Assembly (NCBI GenBank): GCA_018398765.1
Contig: JAHBMJ010001934.1
Span: 61,268-96,267, forward strand
Length of the DNA: 35,000 nucleotides
Reading direction: 5' to 3'
Source of the DNA: Chromera velia
Taxonomy: Eukaryota > Sar > Chromeraceae
Both the position numbers and the translations under genes were made by a program. This document shows positions 1 through 10,858 of the stretch, piece by piece. The notes under the pieces were generated by a model. It was not told where the DNA came from. It searched no databases and saw only the letters and a list, made by a program, of their open reading frames with translations. Within the stretch, counting starts at the first letter, position 1. Each line of letters starts with the position of its first letter.

Positions 1-600
1 GAGTCATTAGGATTCATTTCTTGATTAAGTCTTAAAAGTTTGCATTGAGGTTTTTTTAAATGACAATAAGTTATAAAAATTGTTGATGAATTTGTTTATA
101 GGTTTAGTCCAGGCCGACCTGTAAATTTCAGATCTATTATAAACTTTTTTTCAGCTTTTCATACAAAAAATATAAAAGATGGTTAAGAACATATAAAAAA
201 ATTAATTATGTTATGGATTTAAATTTTCTAGTCGCTTGGTGTAGAGCATGATTAAAGTGAGCCTAGAGTTTGAGGCGAGCGGCATGATTGACTATGGATT
301 TATTCATGCATATATCTAGAAATATAGGAAACGGCTCGGACCTAATGAGTGTCTAAGAAGAAACTGATGCATGGTTGAATATGATTTGAGTCCATACCTA
401 TGTATGCTCTATCACCGGTCTCTTTGACCACGGCATAGACCCGAAAACTCCATTCACTTTTCTTAAACTTAGTTTTCATTCTACAGTATTTTTTAGAAAA
501 CACATGAAATCTTACATACGTCTGGGTTATTCCCCCTCTAACTGCATGCGAGTGCACTTTTCTGTGTGGCTTCAATCCACTTCAAGCAGCTATATATGTG
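1..600. other. AT-rich non-coding flank
   Basis: This stretch is AT-rich, with runs of A and T and no open frame that resembles a protein. I see no gene, RNA or recognisable mobile-element end here. It stops where the first unit of the 1118-bp satellite begins. Confidence 0.5.
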
Positions 601-3211
601 AAAGGGTTGGCACTGCCACGGGGCACAGCCAGGCGTCGGCCGCGTAGCCACCTTTCTAGACATCCGCCGCATTCCGCCGCCCTCACATAAAGTCGCATGC
701 ATGTAGAAATAATACGTACACGGCTATACACGGCCTGTACAATCGATATGTTAAGTGGAATCAATACAGTGAATGACCTGTAAGATAGAGTTAGCAGAAG
801 ATGCTGCGTGAACCGACAAGACTGTGTGTGTGGTAGGAAGTAAGGAAACGACTTGTATTGTGTTGTAATGATGAGTAGATGTGTAGTATTGTGTAAGTAT
901 ACGTGACTAGATTCAGCGAATGAAGGTTGTAGTTGGAGGGGCCGCTCAGCCCCCATCTACCAAACGGTTACCTTTCGGTAGTGCTCGCGGCGTCGGGCTT
1001 GTCCGTTCCTTCAGTTGTTAGACATTGTCAGTCTGTGATTGCTTGAGCCATTGCAGCAAAGGGGAGCAGAGAGTTTGGCTTCTGGTTGTCTTTTACCTTT
1101 GTGATATCAAATTGAGTGAATTGCATGCATGCGTTCCATGGAAGAGACTGGAGAAGGCAAAGTGGGCATGCAGAAAAGCAAGGAGCAAAAGAGAAGCAAG
1201 AGACCCAACGAGAACTGGAAGCCCTGGGAGAAGAGAAAACGGATGGTGGGATGCAGAGTCGACCGGTTCTCCGTGCTCAGAACTTGGGGGAGAGCACATG
1301 ATGCCAAGGAGATAGAGAGCAGCGGGTGCAGGCCTGAGGAGGCTGCATTTCGCCAATCGTTAAAAGCCGAAGGCAAGAACTGGCAGGTGATTGGATTAGA
1401 GTCATGCATAGCCATTGAAGGGACTCATGAAGACAGGGATGATGGAGCAAAGTGGGTCTGAAGAAAGTAAGGCGGGCAGGGAGTGAATGCAGGGACTCCT
1501 TGATTACAGGCCAGGTCGAGGAGAAACAGGGGACACGAAGGGGTTCACCCTGCAGTCATAAAGTAACCGAGCGACTGAAACCTCTCATGGCCAGCAAAGA
1601 CTTCGACAGACTCGCGTAGAGAGCTTGTAGACGGAGAAAGAGACAGAGAGAGATAGAAAGAGAAGCAAAGAGAACGGGGGGGAAGAGAGAACTGAGTGTG
1701 TTGGATGAGGGGGGTACAAAAGGGTTGGCACTGCCATGGGGCGCAGCCGGGCGTCAGCCGTGTGGCCACCTTTCTAAACATCCGCCGCATTCCGCCGCCT
1801 TCACATAAAGTTGCATGCATGCAGAAACAATATGTACATGGCTATACACGGCCTGTACAATCGATATGTTAAGTGGAATCAATACAGTGAATGACCTGTA
1901 ACATAGAGTTAGCAGAAGATGCTGCGTGAACCGACAAGACTGTATGTGTGGTAGGATATAAGGAAACGACCTGCATTGTGTTGTAATGATGAGTAGATGT
2001 ATAGTATTGTGTAAGTATACGTGACTAGATTCAGCGAATGAAGGTTGTAGTTGGAGGGGCCGCTCAGCCCCCACCTGCCAAACGGTTACCTTTCGGTAGT
2101 GCTCGCGGCGTCGGGCTTGTCCGTTCCTTCAGTTGTTAAACATTGTCAGTCTGTGATTGCTTGAACCATTGCAGCAAAGGGGAGCAGAGAGTTTGGCTTC
2201 TGGTTGTCTTTTACCTTTGTGATGTTAAATTGAGTGAATTGCATGCATGCGTTCCATGGAAGAGACTGGAGAAGGCAAAGTGGGCATGCAGAAAAGCAAG
2301 GAGCAAAAGAGAAGCAAGAGACCCAACGAGAACTGGAAGCCCTGGGAGAAGAGAAAACGGATGGTGAGATGCAGAGTCGACCGGTTCTCCGTGCTCAGAA
2401 CTTGGGGGAGAGCACATGATGCCAAGGAGATAGAGAGCAGCGGGTGCAGGCCTGAGGAGGCTGCATTTCGCCAATCGTTAAAAGCCGAAGGCAAGAACTG
2501 GCGGGCGATTGGGTTAGAGTCATGCATAGCCATTGAAGGGACTCATAAAGACAGGAATGATGGAGCAAAGTGGGTCTGAAAAAAGTAAGGTGGGCAGGGA
2601 GTGAATGCAGGGACTCCTTAATTATAGGCCAGGTCGAGGAGAAACAGGGGACACAAAGGGGTCCACCCTGCAGTCATAAAGTAACCAAGCGACTGAAACC
2701 TCTCATGGCCAGCAAAGACTTCGACAGACTCGCGTAGAGAGCTTGTAGACGGAGAAAGAGACAGAGAGAGATAGAAAGAGAAGCAAAGAGAACGGGGGGG
2801 AAGAGAGAACTGAGTGTGTTAGATGAGGGGGGTATAAAAGGGTTGGCGCCGCCACAGGGCGCAGCCGGGCGTCAGCCGTGTGGCCACCTTTCTAAACATC
2901 CACCGCATTCCGCCGCCCTCACATAAAGTCGCATGCATGCAGAAATAATATGTACATGGCTATACACGGCCTGTACAATCGATATGTTAAGTGAAATCAA
3001 TACAGTCAATGACCTGCAAGATAGAGTTGGCAGAAGATGCTGCGTAAACCAACAAGACTGTGTGTGTGGTAGGAAGTAAGGAAACAACCTGTATTGTGTT
3101 GCAATGATGAGTAGATATGTGGTATTGTGTGAGTATACGTGACTAGATTCAGCGAATGAAGGTTGTAGTTGGAGGGGCCGCTCAGCCTCCACCTGCCAAA
3201 CCTTTCAGTAT
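601..3211. repeat. Tandem array of a 1118-bp satellite-like unit, about 2.3 copies
   Basis: The motif AGGGTTGGC occurs at 603, 1721 and 2839, exactly 1118 bp apart each time, and the sequence between follows the same spacing without net gain or loss. Copy 1 is about 601-1718, copy 2 about 1719-2836, and copy 3 is a fragment from 2837 to about 3211, where similarity ends after CACCTGCCAAAC. Copies differ by scattered substitutions, roughly one in 20-30 bases by eye. Each unit contains a purine-rich stretch (near 1630-1700 and 2745-2825) and several TGCATGCA palindromes. The open frames inside (for example 1129-1461 and 2247-2579 on +, 1754-2074 and 2872-3192 on -) recur only because the DNA recurs; several copy-to-copy changes alter the protein. 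I read the array as satellite DNA rather than a gene family. Confidence 0.85.
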
Positions 3212-4140
3212 ATAGCATACGTCAACCATGCAGTTACAATTTTTTTTTGGTTTCCAGGGCTGTTCGCAAGTTTGCTTGCATCAGATAAAAATGTTTTGAA
3301 ATGACGCTTTCCCATGCATACCCTAGATGCATATATGGATTGGTCCGCGCGAACTTCGACGCGAAGCCTATATAGCTTTCCGGCTATGCGACGGTATATA
3401 TAGCCCCGGAAAGTGAAGCGGGGGGCACTTACAAAACAGAAATAACCCCAAAAAGCGAAGTGGGGGGCACTTACAAAACAAAAATACCCCAGCCCATGCA
3501 TGCAGTGTCTTTCGCTAAAAAAAGGCCCCAGAAAAAAGATCCCGTCCAATTGGTCCAGAATAGTCCAGAAAAGCGTGATCCTGTCGCCATGCATGCGTGC
3601 ATCAGATGGGTAGCCCTGGAAAGCGACCGTGGAAAGGCTGGCTTTGCATCATACGTATATCAAAGCATACCTCCAGGCTTTTTTCCTGGGGAAGGGGGGG
3701 TTCTGCGGCTTTTCCCGCGGGGGAGGGGGGATCGGCGCGACCGCTTGATCAACTGGCCGGCGTGCGTCAATCGAGCAGTTCTCATTTTTCTTGCTTTCTG
3801 GGGCCGTTTGCAAGCTTACTTGCATCAGATACCCCAGCCCACGCGTGCATGCACACATGCAGTATCTTTCATCAAAAACCCGGCCCTGAAAGGCTAAATT
3901 TGGGCCATGCGTGCGTGAAATGGGTTTTAGATCTCCACTTACCCCCGGGTTTTTTCCCGAGGGAGGGGGGGGTTCCGCGCATGCTTTTTTCCCATGGGGA
4001 GGGGGAGATCAGCGCGAGGCTACATGGCTGGCGTATGTCAATCGTGCAGTTCTCATTTTTCCTGCTTTTTGGGGCCGTTCGCAAGCTTGTTTGCGTAAGA
4101 TCGATAACGCCAAGCCATACCGACAATAAACACTAACGTA
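3212..4140. repeat. Degenerate interspersed repeat block with C/G homopolymer runs
   Basis: A roughly 30-bp core of the form GGGCCGTTCGCAAGCTTG followed by TTGCATCAGAT recurs near 3257, 3801 and 4071; the last two are 270 bp apart. A second shared segment, CCCCAGCCCA plus a GCATGC-rich tail, occurs near 3488 and 3833. Runs such as CCCCCGGG and GGGAGGGGGG recur at about 3680-3730 and 3945-4005. Inside the block a 42-bp unit is duplicated in tandem (about 3403-3486), identical over its GGGGGCACTTACAAAACA core. The overlapping open frames on both strands look like by-products of the repeats. Confidence 0.6.
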
Positions 4141-5590
4141 CATATTCCTACCATAGAGAGGTTTGAAAGGTTCAAATATCGTGAATGTCAAACAGTCAGA
4201 AACGGTTATAGTCTGTGTGGCTGCATTGTCTCTGCATGCATGAACATACAGGGAAAAAACCCATCAAACATACAAACAGAGGCTCGATCCGCCCGGCTTT
4301 TCAGAGTCATGTGGGGGAGTGCCTGCCTGCAGGGATACACAAGTATACATAGAGTCCAAAATAGCTCAGAGAGGACTACCAGTCTGTGCATGCACAGCTG
4401 TTTTCGTTGCCTACCTATCCTGTTCCTCACTGGACTGTAGTAGCCCAAGCTACAGATCTTTGCAGTTATGACTAAAAAAAATGGTTCCCTGCCTGGCTGT
4501 GTAGTATGAGCATGCAGTTGACAGAGGAGATGGACATGCTGCTCTGGCTCATCTAAATATGTTTGTTTGAGTGTCTGACTGTTGACTTCTTATGGTATGG
4601 ACCCCATGTGTTCTGAAAAACTCTTGTCATACTTGCATTTGCCATGGTGATTGATTGGTACGAAAGAGAATTCATATCTACACGAAGCATCGCTACTTTC
4701 AAACAGAACATATGCAGACATACATGTATGCAGATAGACCGTTCGATGCATCTAAGTTAAAAATTGATCAAAAGAGTTAGATAGCCCCGAAGAGCAGTGT
4801 TGCGGCTGTCCCGCAGTGTTCATTCTCGGTATGGCCTCGCGGTATGGAGCTCCCCAATTGCATGCATGCACGCGTTGCAGTGTTGCACAACTGTTGTGCA
4901 CTGACTGGATCACTTTAATATACTGCTCATCGCTTGAAACGACAAGGCAGTGTTTCTAGAGCAGCCTTTGTAAGCACCGCGGCTGCGCTGCGGTGCCTGC
5001 CCAAGCTTTTAAAAAAGTTCTGCGGCGCTAGCGCCGCGGTTTTAGCCTACTTCTGACCGTTTGCCGCCCCGCGGCGACAACCGTGCCTCTCAGGGTGCAA
5101 GTTGAGGCCCGGCAGTGGACCGTGGGGTGGCCCGAAATATAAATCCTATCCTATTCTATATAAGCCGGTTAAGGCGTTTTGAGAACAAAATAACTATTAA
5201 GTCAGGTAATAAAAAGAAAAACTGTATATACATCATCAACTAGATTATCAATTGAACTATTATTCTATATTAGATTCAATAACCCTCAATATATCTAAAT
5301 GAGTAGTAATAAAAATGAATTAAACTATATTAAAATGATTATTCATGAATGTACACACCATGAAACATTGCTCGGCATTGTTAAATATAATATTAATCAA
5401 TCAAATCACAGATATGACAGAGAAAAGAGGGAAAAGGCGGGGAGTATTAGAAGCATAAAGTCTTCTCTCCTCTGGACTTGGAGACGCCTCAACCCATGTG
5501 ACCCCCCCCCTTTATCATCTTTTGGCTGCGTTTGACATATATCTGCATACAAGGCAAATGTACGATTGATGTGCGATTGATATACGATTG
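4141..5590. other. Spacer: AT-rich DNA with a GC-palindrome cluster
   Basis: No convincing gene. Around 4975-5060 there is a dense GC cluster containing the perfect palindrome GCGGCGCTAGCGCCGC and an imperfect palindrome of the form GCACCGCGGC...GCTGCGGTGC. It is followed from about 5140 by AT-rich sequence. TGCATGCA occurs near 4232 and twice near 4861. Confidence 0.4.
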
Positions 5591-5987
5591 ATTATCGTTT
5601 TCTGAAGTCGCAGTCACTTTCATGACCATCGGAATCCAGATCCGAGGTGCATTGACGAACTAGATTGATGAAGGAAAGCTGCATAGTCGGGGACTCGCCC
5701 TTGTGTACGAGTCTGTTCCCTTGTCCGCATACCACTCCTCGCCTCCCCCCTAACCAACAATCGGACCTCCTTTGCCACCGCAATGACAGAGGAGAACATA
5801 GATCTCTCCAGCACATCTGTGCCCGCTTTGTCCTCTTGCTTCTTCTCAACATGAGGGTCCACACGAGGCTCCCCCCCTTCCTTCTCTTCAACACCGCCGC
5901 CTTCATTCTCTTCAAAATCCCCCTCGCTACTTGAAAAGTCGGACTCCGACATGTCGTCTGACTCATCAGCGAGAGCATCATCTCCCT

Positions 5988-6275
5988 CACCTCTTTCCTT
6001 CTTTCCTTCCTCACCTCTCTCCTTCTCTCCTTCCTCACCTCTCTCCTTCTCTCCTTCCTCAACTCTCTCCTTCTCTCCTTCCTCACGTCTCTCCTTCTCA
6101 CCTTCCTCAGCTCTCTCCTTCTCTCCTTCCTCAACTCTCTCCTTCTCTCCTTCCTCAACTCTCTCCTTCTCTCCTTCCTCATGTCTCTCCTTCTCTTCTT
6201 CCTCAGCTCTCTCCTTCTCTCCCTCCTCACCTCTCTCCTTCTTTCCTTCCTCACTTCTCTCCTTCTCTTTTCCCC
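5988..6275. repeat. 24-bp minisatellite, about 12 units
   Basis: The plus strand repeats a CT-rich 24-bp unit (CACCTCTCTCC then TTCTCTCCTTCCT) about twelve times; the last unit is diverged. The unit is a multiple of three, so it keeps one frame open. On the minus strand it encodes EEGEKERx, with the variable position mostly G, A, V, R or H. Most variation between units falls at that residue. Confidence 0.85.
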
Positions 6276-6723
6276 CGCCTTTCTCCTACTCGCCTGGAGG
6301 AGCATCAAGCAGGTGCACCCGGTGAAGCCTTTCAAAGATTCCCTCCAAAACGACTCGGCAGGTGGATTCAAGGACAGAACCGAGACGCCCCCCTTTCGTC
6401 TTTGCTCTCGTTTCCTGCAGAGCAGAAGTGAAAGACGCAAGGTCTGTAGCGGACTTAAAGATTCGTCGATTCCAGTGCTCTTGTAATCGGGATGTTGCAT
6501 GTTCAAACTGCACGAAAACCATATTGGCCCCCTCTCCTCGAAGCAGTCCATCTCACTGTCTTTTACTTGCCCCTCTTTGGTCTGCCAGTACCAATACATT
6601 GGTGCATACATAACCATCGTGCGTTTCATCCAATACGAGAGGAAGGTAACAGCAACTTCCGGGAGGTAGTAGCTGCTCGTCATCATCGCCAGAAAGAGAA
6701 GTTCGAGCGCCTGACGGCTTTTG

Positions 6724-6818
6724 ACCACACACACACACACACATACACACACATACATATATTCATACATACACACACACACATACACACATACACACAT
6801 ACACACATACACACACAT

Positions 6819-6851
<33 letters not shown>

Positions 6852-6950
6852 TACACATACACACATACACACACACACACACACACATACACACATACAC
6901 ACATATACTCATACACACTCACACTCACATTCACACTCACATACACACTG
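6724..6950. repeat. CA/TG-rich microsatellite
   Basis: About 225 bp of CACACA interrupted by CATA, changing to CACTCA near 6910-6945. On the minus strand, the sense strand of the fragmentary gene around it, it reads as TG and ends about 15 nt before the inferred acceptor at 6711-6712. Confidence 0.9.
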
Positions 6951-7199
6951 CTGCCTGAGAGAGAGAAAAGACTAAGAGACCTACCCTAGGACTCACCTTT
7001 CTCGATCAAAGGTTTCCGACGGAGGGCACTCCTGATGTGATCGAGCTCAACCCTTTTGTCTTCAAGCAAAGCACTGTGGATCATCTCTAAATCAGCATCA
7101 CAGCCGAATAAATCGGCAAGAAAATTGGAGAAAACAATTTTTGGGACCCACTCATCTCTCTCAAGCGCCCCCCTCCATACTGCAACCATATCTTTTTAC

Positions 7200-7620
7200 A
7201 TCTGTGAAGTTACTCAACAGATATCCGCTTTCAGCACTTGCTGATAGGGAACGCCAGGCTGAAAGCACGCATACTATTATACTAACTGGTTTTGAAGATA
7301 GACTTTTGGTAGAGTCCTCCGTATGCAACTCTCCTACCAATTAATGAGGCTACCATACACAGAATCAGCTAGTGCATACAATATCTTGCTTATTGAAAAA
7401 AAACGCAAATCACTAAACTTTCCTAGAAACTTTCAAAAATAGATTTTTAAATGAGGTTATTTTTTAAAGTGGAAAAAAAAAAATGATGACAAAAAAAAAA
7501 ATGGTTTGTAACGCTTAAGTTTTTTTTTTTTAAACGAGATGATTTTATTTCAAAAACACCTAAAAAGTTCGGATTAAAAAGTTAAGTTCGAATCTAAAAA
7601 ATACTTGAATCAGCGGCACT
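7200..7620. other. AT-rich spacer with A and T homopolymers
   Basis: Non-coding. From about 7380 to 7600 there are repeated A9-A10 and T10 runs. No gene or RNA motif seen. Confidence 0.4.
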
Positions 7621-7845
7621 TTGCTGAGAACTGACGGCCGCTACCAGCCCACAGTGGCCGTCTGCCACGATATACTGGACATGGCAATTCTCGGGCCCGA
7701 GGAGAGGGCTACCATTCTTGGCCTTCATCTCTACCACTATCTTTGCGGACGCTTGGACCTACTTGGACCTGCTTATACGCTTCTTCAGACGTGGGGGAAA
7801 AGAAAGAGGAAAGGAAAAGACGCAGGAGCGATGCAGCTTGATTGA
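7621..7845 (+). CDS. Short open frame, unknown, possibly a gene fragment
   Basis: A 74-codon frame without an ATG at its left end. Its composition looks protein-like (TDGRYQPTVAVCHDILDM, then LGPEERATILGLHLYHYLCG) and it ends in a lysine/arginine-rich tail before TGA-like context at 7845. It has no recognised domain and no supporting splice site that I can defend. It lies just beyond the 3' end of the decayed transposase on the other strand and could be an exon, a mobile-element fragment or chance. Confidence 0.18.
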   Translation: MLRTDGRYQPTVAVCHDILDMAILGPEERATILGLHLYHYLCGRLDLLGPAYTLLQTWGKRKRKGKDAGAMQLD

Positions 7846-7883
7846 GTCATGAGGCGAAAGGGGAAGACGTGTGCGGCCCTCTG

Positions 7884-7950
7884 CCCCCTCCCTTCTGATC
7901 GGACTGACCCCCTCCCTTCTGATTGGACTGACCCCCTCCCTTCAGTCAAA
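7884..7950 (+). repeat. 24-bp tandem repeat, two full units plus partial
   Basis: The unit CCCCCTCCCTTCTGAT plus CGGACTGA occupies 7884-7907 and repeats with one change at 7908-7931. A third unit starts at 7932 and diverges, and a related CCCCCTCCCTTCT stretch appears again near 7993. Confidence 0.7.
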
Positions 7951-8052
7951 ATTCAGAATCTGACCGGACTGCCTCTGCCCCTGATCAGACTAACCCCCTC
8001 CCTTCTAGTTAGATGGAACCCCCCCTTTCGCATCCCACCTTTTTTCCCACCG

Positions 8053-10253
8053 TTACTTCTTTGTCAGACACTTTCTCGTTCTCTGCCTCCAGTCGGCCTT
8101 GAGCGAGGCCGTCTCTCTCTTTGCATACCCCATCCAGATCTGCACGGTATCCCCCAAAATTTCTTCCCAATTGAAGTCCGCCCCCCCCTTTGAACCGTAC
8201 AGGTTGGACGACCAAAGGATTCGAATGAGGACATCGGTTGTCATAGTGACCAGCCGAAGCCTTCTGACGTTTTTTATGAGGGAACGGAGGGAGAAGCCCT
8301 TTTCCGGCTCTACCGAACCGAAGGGGAGGATAAAGCACAGGGTGATCAGAAGGAAGATCACTCTCAAACGCGGGTTGTCTTTCAGCTGTCGAAGCCGAGA
8401 AGGCCAGAACTTTCTCAAACCAACCTCCCCCCCATTTGACAAATTCCCTGTTGTCCATAACCACATCGGCAAGGCGCAGGACGTACGGGTAGTTTTTAAG
8501 GAGACGATGAGACGTGCCCCCATGCGAGAGCCAGCGAGCTGCTGCAAGGCGCAGCAGCATCGTCGGGTTCTTTCTGAAGACGACCTCATCAAAATCATCA
8601 AAAACATCTTCCATCTCGTCTATAAATTCTTTCGAGAGGTACTCTCGACAAACGCGGGCCCCCGAGCGGATGAGGGTGGCTGAGGAGATCAGAAATTTCT
8701 CGACCTCTTGGCAGAGGAGAGACTGCGAGGCTACATCTTTTGGGCAAAGCTGCAGCTGATGGGTCGGGTCGAATACGTCTTCAAAACATATGAGGACTTC
8801 CGGCTCTTTACGCATCGGCGCGCCAAATCTCCCTTTCCACCCCTTCATGGTGGAGCAGTTATCACTGCCCCCCGCTATACACCTCTTCATGTCCACTCCA
8901 TACCTTCGAAGGGAGTCAAAAAACGAGTCCTTCACACATCTAGCGGACTGCCCCTCAACTCCTGAAAGCTCCCAAAACTTAACTTCCCACTTGAAGGACT
9001 TCGGATGGAGGAACTCAACGAAAACGATGACGTTGGACTCGGACGTTCTGTCATTTGAGCCGTCGATGGTCATTAAAAAGAAGGGGACGCTGCCCAGCAG
9101 CGTGACAAGCCTCTTAATAATGGCCTCCAAAATTGCAACCGTAATCTGCTGAGCCGCAGACTTGTCTATGAACTTCTCCAGTAAATGAGCGCCCCTGCTA
9201 CGCAGGTTTTCGATGTGGGCACGTAGGTGCTGCACAGAGGCACACAGAGGAACAAAGAGGCAAGAGAGAAAGCAAACAAAAATGAGCAATATGAAAGAAG
9301 AGGAGTCAAGCAAGGGCAAAAAAGTGAAACATAAACGGAGGGAAGATAAGAAAGCCAAACAAAAAAGTAAAACAAGAAAGCCAAACAAAGTGAGAGAAGA
9401 GAGGCTCTAACAGAAAACACACAGATCGCGGGCGATCGACACTGAGTGGAAGGGTATGTTCAGCAACAAACTTGATCTCTTTGAATATTTGTAGCATCTG
9501 TGCCTCAAAAGAAGCATCACTTTTCAGCGCTGCCTTGTGAGACGCCTCTTCCATTCTTTATATAAACTTTGAATGGGCTGCCTTCTCCTTCACCTTGTTG
9601 TGGTGTTTGAGGTTCTTTCTTGCAGACTCTTTGTGGAAAGTCATGTTAAAGTGCTCATCCCACCGACGCTTTTCCATGCTCGTCGAACCATCGACATAGT
9701 TGCCTTTCCTAGCGGGCTTCTCCCCTGTGTAGAGAAATCGCTCCTCACAAATTCTGCATACGATCTTTCTGTCTCGGAACTCAAGACACCCCTTTACCGT
9801 CAGTCTCTCGTAATGCAGTTTAAGCGGTCTATACCCGTTTCGGGATATGTTTGTTTTCTTCTTATCCTTGCTTCGAAAACCCGCTCTCAACCCCTTCTTT
9901 TCTTCCTTTCCCTTTCCTTCTTTGGATACACTCTGCCGTCTCCTCGCGGAAGAAGACTCATTAGCAGGGGTCTGTGGTGAATCCCGCTGCTGCCTGTTCG
10001 GAGAGGTGGCTGCAGCAGAGAGCCTCGCAGATCGACGTGGGTGAGAGAAGGACTGCCAAGGGGGGGAGGACTGTCGAGGGGAGGACTGCCGAGGAGATTT
10101 TCGGGTAGCTGGAGGCACAAAGCCACTGAGTAATGGCTGGTTAGCCTTGGCGGCCCCCTCCCCTTTCTTCTCTGTGGCAACAAAGAATTTCAAGAACTTC
10201 TGAGACTACGTCGTCTTCGCGCCAGAGTTAGGCGCTTTTCGTTTGGACGCCAT
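8053..10253 (-). pseudogene. Decayed BED-finger/hAT-like DNA transposase
   Basis: Read on the minus strand from ATG at 10253: a basic start (MASKRKAP), a Ser/Pro/Arg-rich linker, then a BED-like zinc finger with CRIC and HFNMTFH spacing (about 9760-9640). After an intron at 9422-9230 (donor GTGTGT, acceptor CTGTGCAG, phase 0) comes a transposase-type core. It has DGSND (near 9060) and GGSDNCSTMKGWKGRFG (near 8860), which resemble acidic catalytic segments of hAT/DUF4371-type transposases, and AARWLSHGGTSHRLLKNYP (near 8540), a typical hAT RWLSHG block. The frame is broken by an in-frame TAG at 10206-10208, an in-frame TAA at 9558-9560 and a frame change near 8400-8430, after which the protein-like reading continues to a stop at 8053. 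Both nonsense codons are one C-to-T step from glutamine codons. I did not find terminal inverted repeats or a target-site duplication. The family call rests on motif resemblance; the decay is directly visible. Confidence 0.7.
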
Positions 10254-10858
10254 GACACTCAGATGGTAAGATAGTCCGGGCAGACTGTCACCTTCACAAA
10301 AATTTAGAGTCGAGTGAGCAGATTCAACTATAAAGTATTGAACTTAGTATTTATGGAAGCACACAAATCATATAGATGAATGTTCCTTTGACAGGTTGAG
10401 CCCGCTGCTCTCAGTTGATCGCTTGACAAGAATCTGTACAGCTCTCTGGGCTGAGAGCTGTCAGAGCAACACTTGACGGACTCGATCTTGACGATCCATT
10501 TTTTTTTTTTCGATGCCCCCGCGGAGAGACAAAGGCGACGGTCCCGCCGCTCCGCGGCGGACCCGCCGCGGAAACTTGCTCGACCGGCACCGCGGCGCGT
10601 CACGGTCCTCCCCTTCTCCTCCAAGTTTTTCCCCCGCGGCGCGCGGTGCCGCGGCGTTTACACACAAATGCCGCGGTGTCTAGAAACGCTGCGACGAGGT
10701 CTTCTGATCATCTTCAGCCATGCAGTAATTCTGACAACAGTCGATCCGTTTATGGCAACACGTATAGCTCCATTGCTACTTTATTCGTCGTGTAACACTT
10801 CTTCATCTGATTCTCTTGAATTGCATAGTCGATCCGCTCACAATTTCACCATTGCGCG
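10254..10858 (+). promoter_or_regulatory. Intergenic region with CCGCGG-rich island upstream of the ankyrin gene
   Basis: Between the dead transposase and the ankyrin-protein ATG. About 10515-10680 is very GC-rich, with at least five CCGCGG or GCCGCGG palindromes and overlapping inverted repeats such as CCGCTCCGCGGCGG. It starts right after a T10 run at about 10500. Position suggests a promoter or 5' untranslated region, but no TATA box or start site is evident. Confidence 0.35.

Larger units (their letters stand above)
5620..7190 (-). pseudogene. Fragmentary charged-repeat protein gene (multi-exon or decayed)
   Basis: I do not recognise the family. On the minus strand a first coding stretch (about 7189-6999, containing ERDEWVPKIVF and DLFGCDADLEMIHSALLEDK) ends at a good donor, AAAG|GTGAGT. 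A TG-rich intron follows, with acceptor GTCAG at 6711-6712. Joining there in phase continues as GARTSLSGDDDEQ... to about 6553. A further frame (6522-6286) carries FVQFEHATSRLQEHW. After an in-frame TAG at 6286-6288 the same frame runs on through about twelve 8-residue repeats of the form EEGEKERx, an acidic Ser/Glu segment (DESDDMSESDFSSSEGDFEE) and an end near 5620. Bridging 6553 to 6522 would need a roughly 30-nt intron or a frameshift. So this is either a decayed gene or one whose small introns I cannot place. A nuclear or cytoskeletal disordered protein is possible, but nothing in the sequence fixes a function. Confidence 0.35.

Noticed and set aside
1129-2579. Duplicated 110-codon frames (1129-1461 and 2247-2579) as a paralogous gene pair.
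   Set aside because: They are carried by the 1118-bp satellite, several of the few differences change the protein, and there is no domain or splice support.
2828-2842. TATAAAAG as a promoter TATA box in the satellite.
   Set aside because: The second copy has TACAAAAG at the same place, nothing gene-like lies downstream, and one chance change explains it.
5592-6902. A 436-codon minus-strand frame starting in the TG microsatellite.
   Set aside because: Its start is repeat translation (MCVCV...) and its Arg-rich tract is the off-frame reading of the EEGEKERx minisatellite; phase from the upstream exon favours the other frame.
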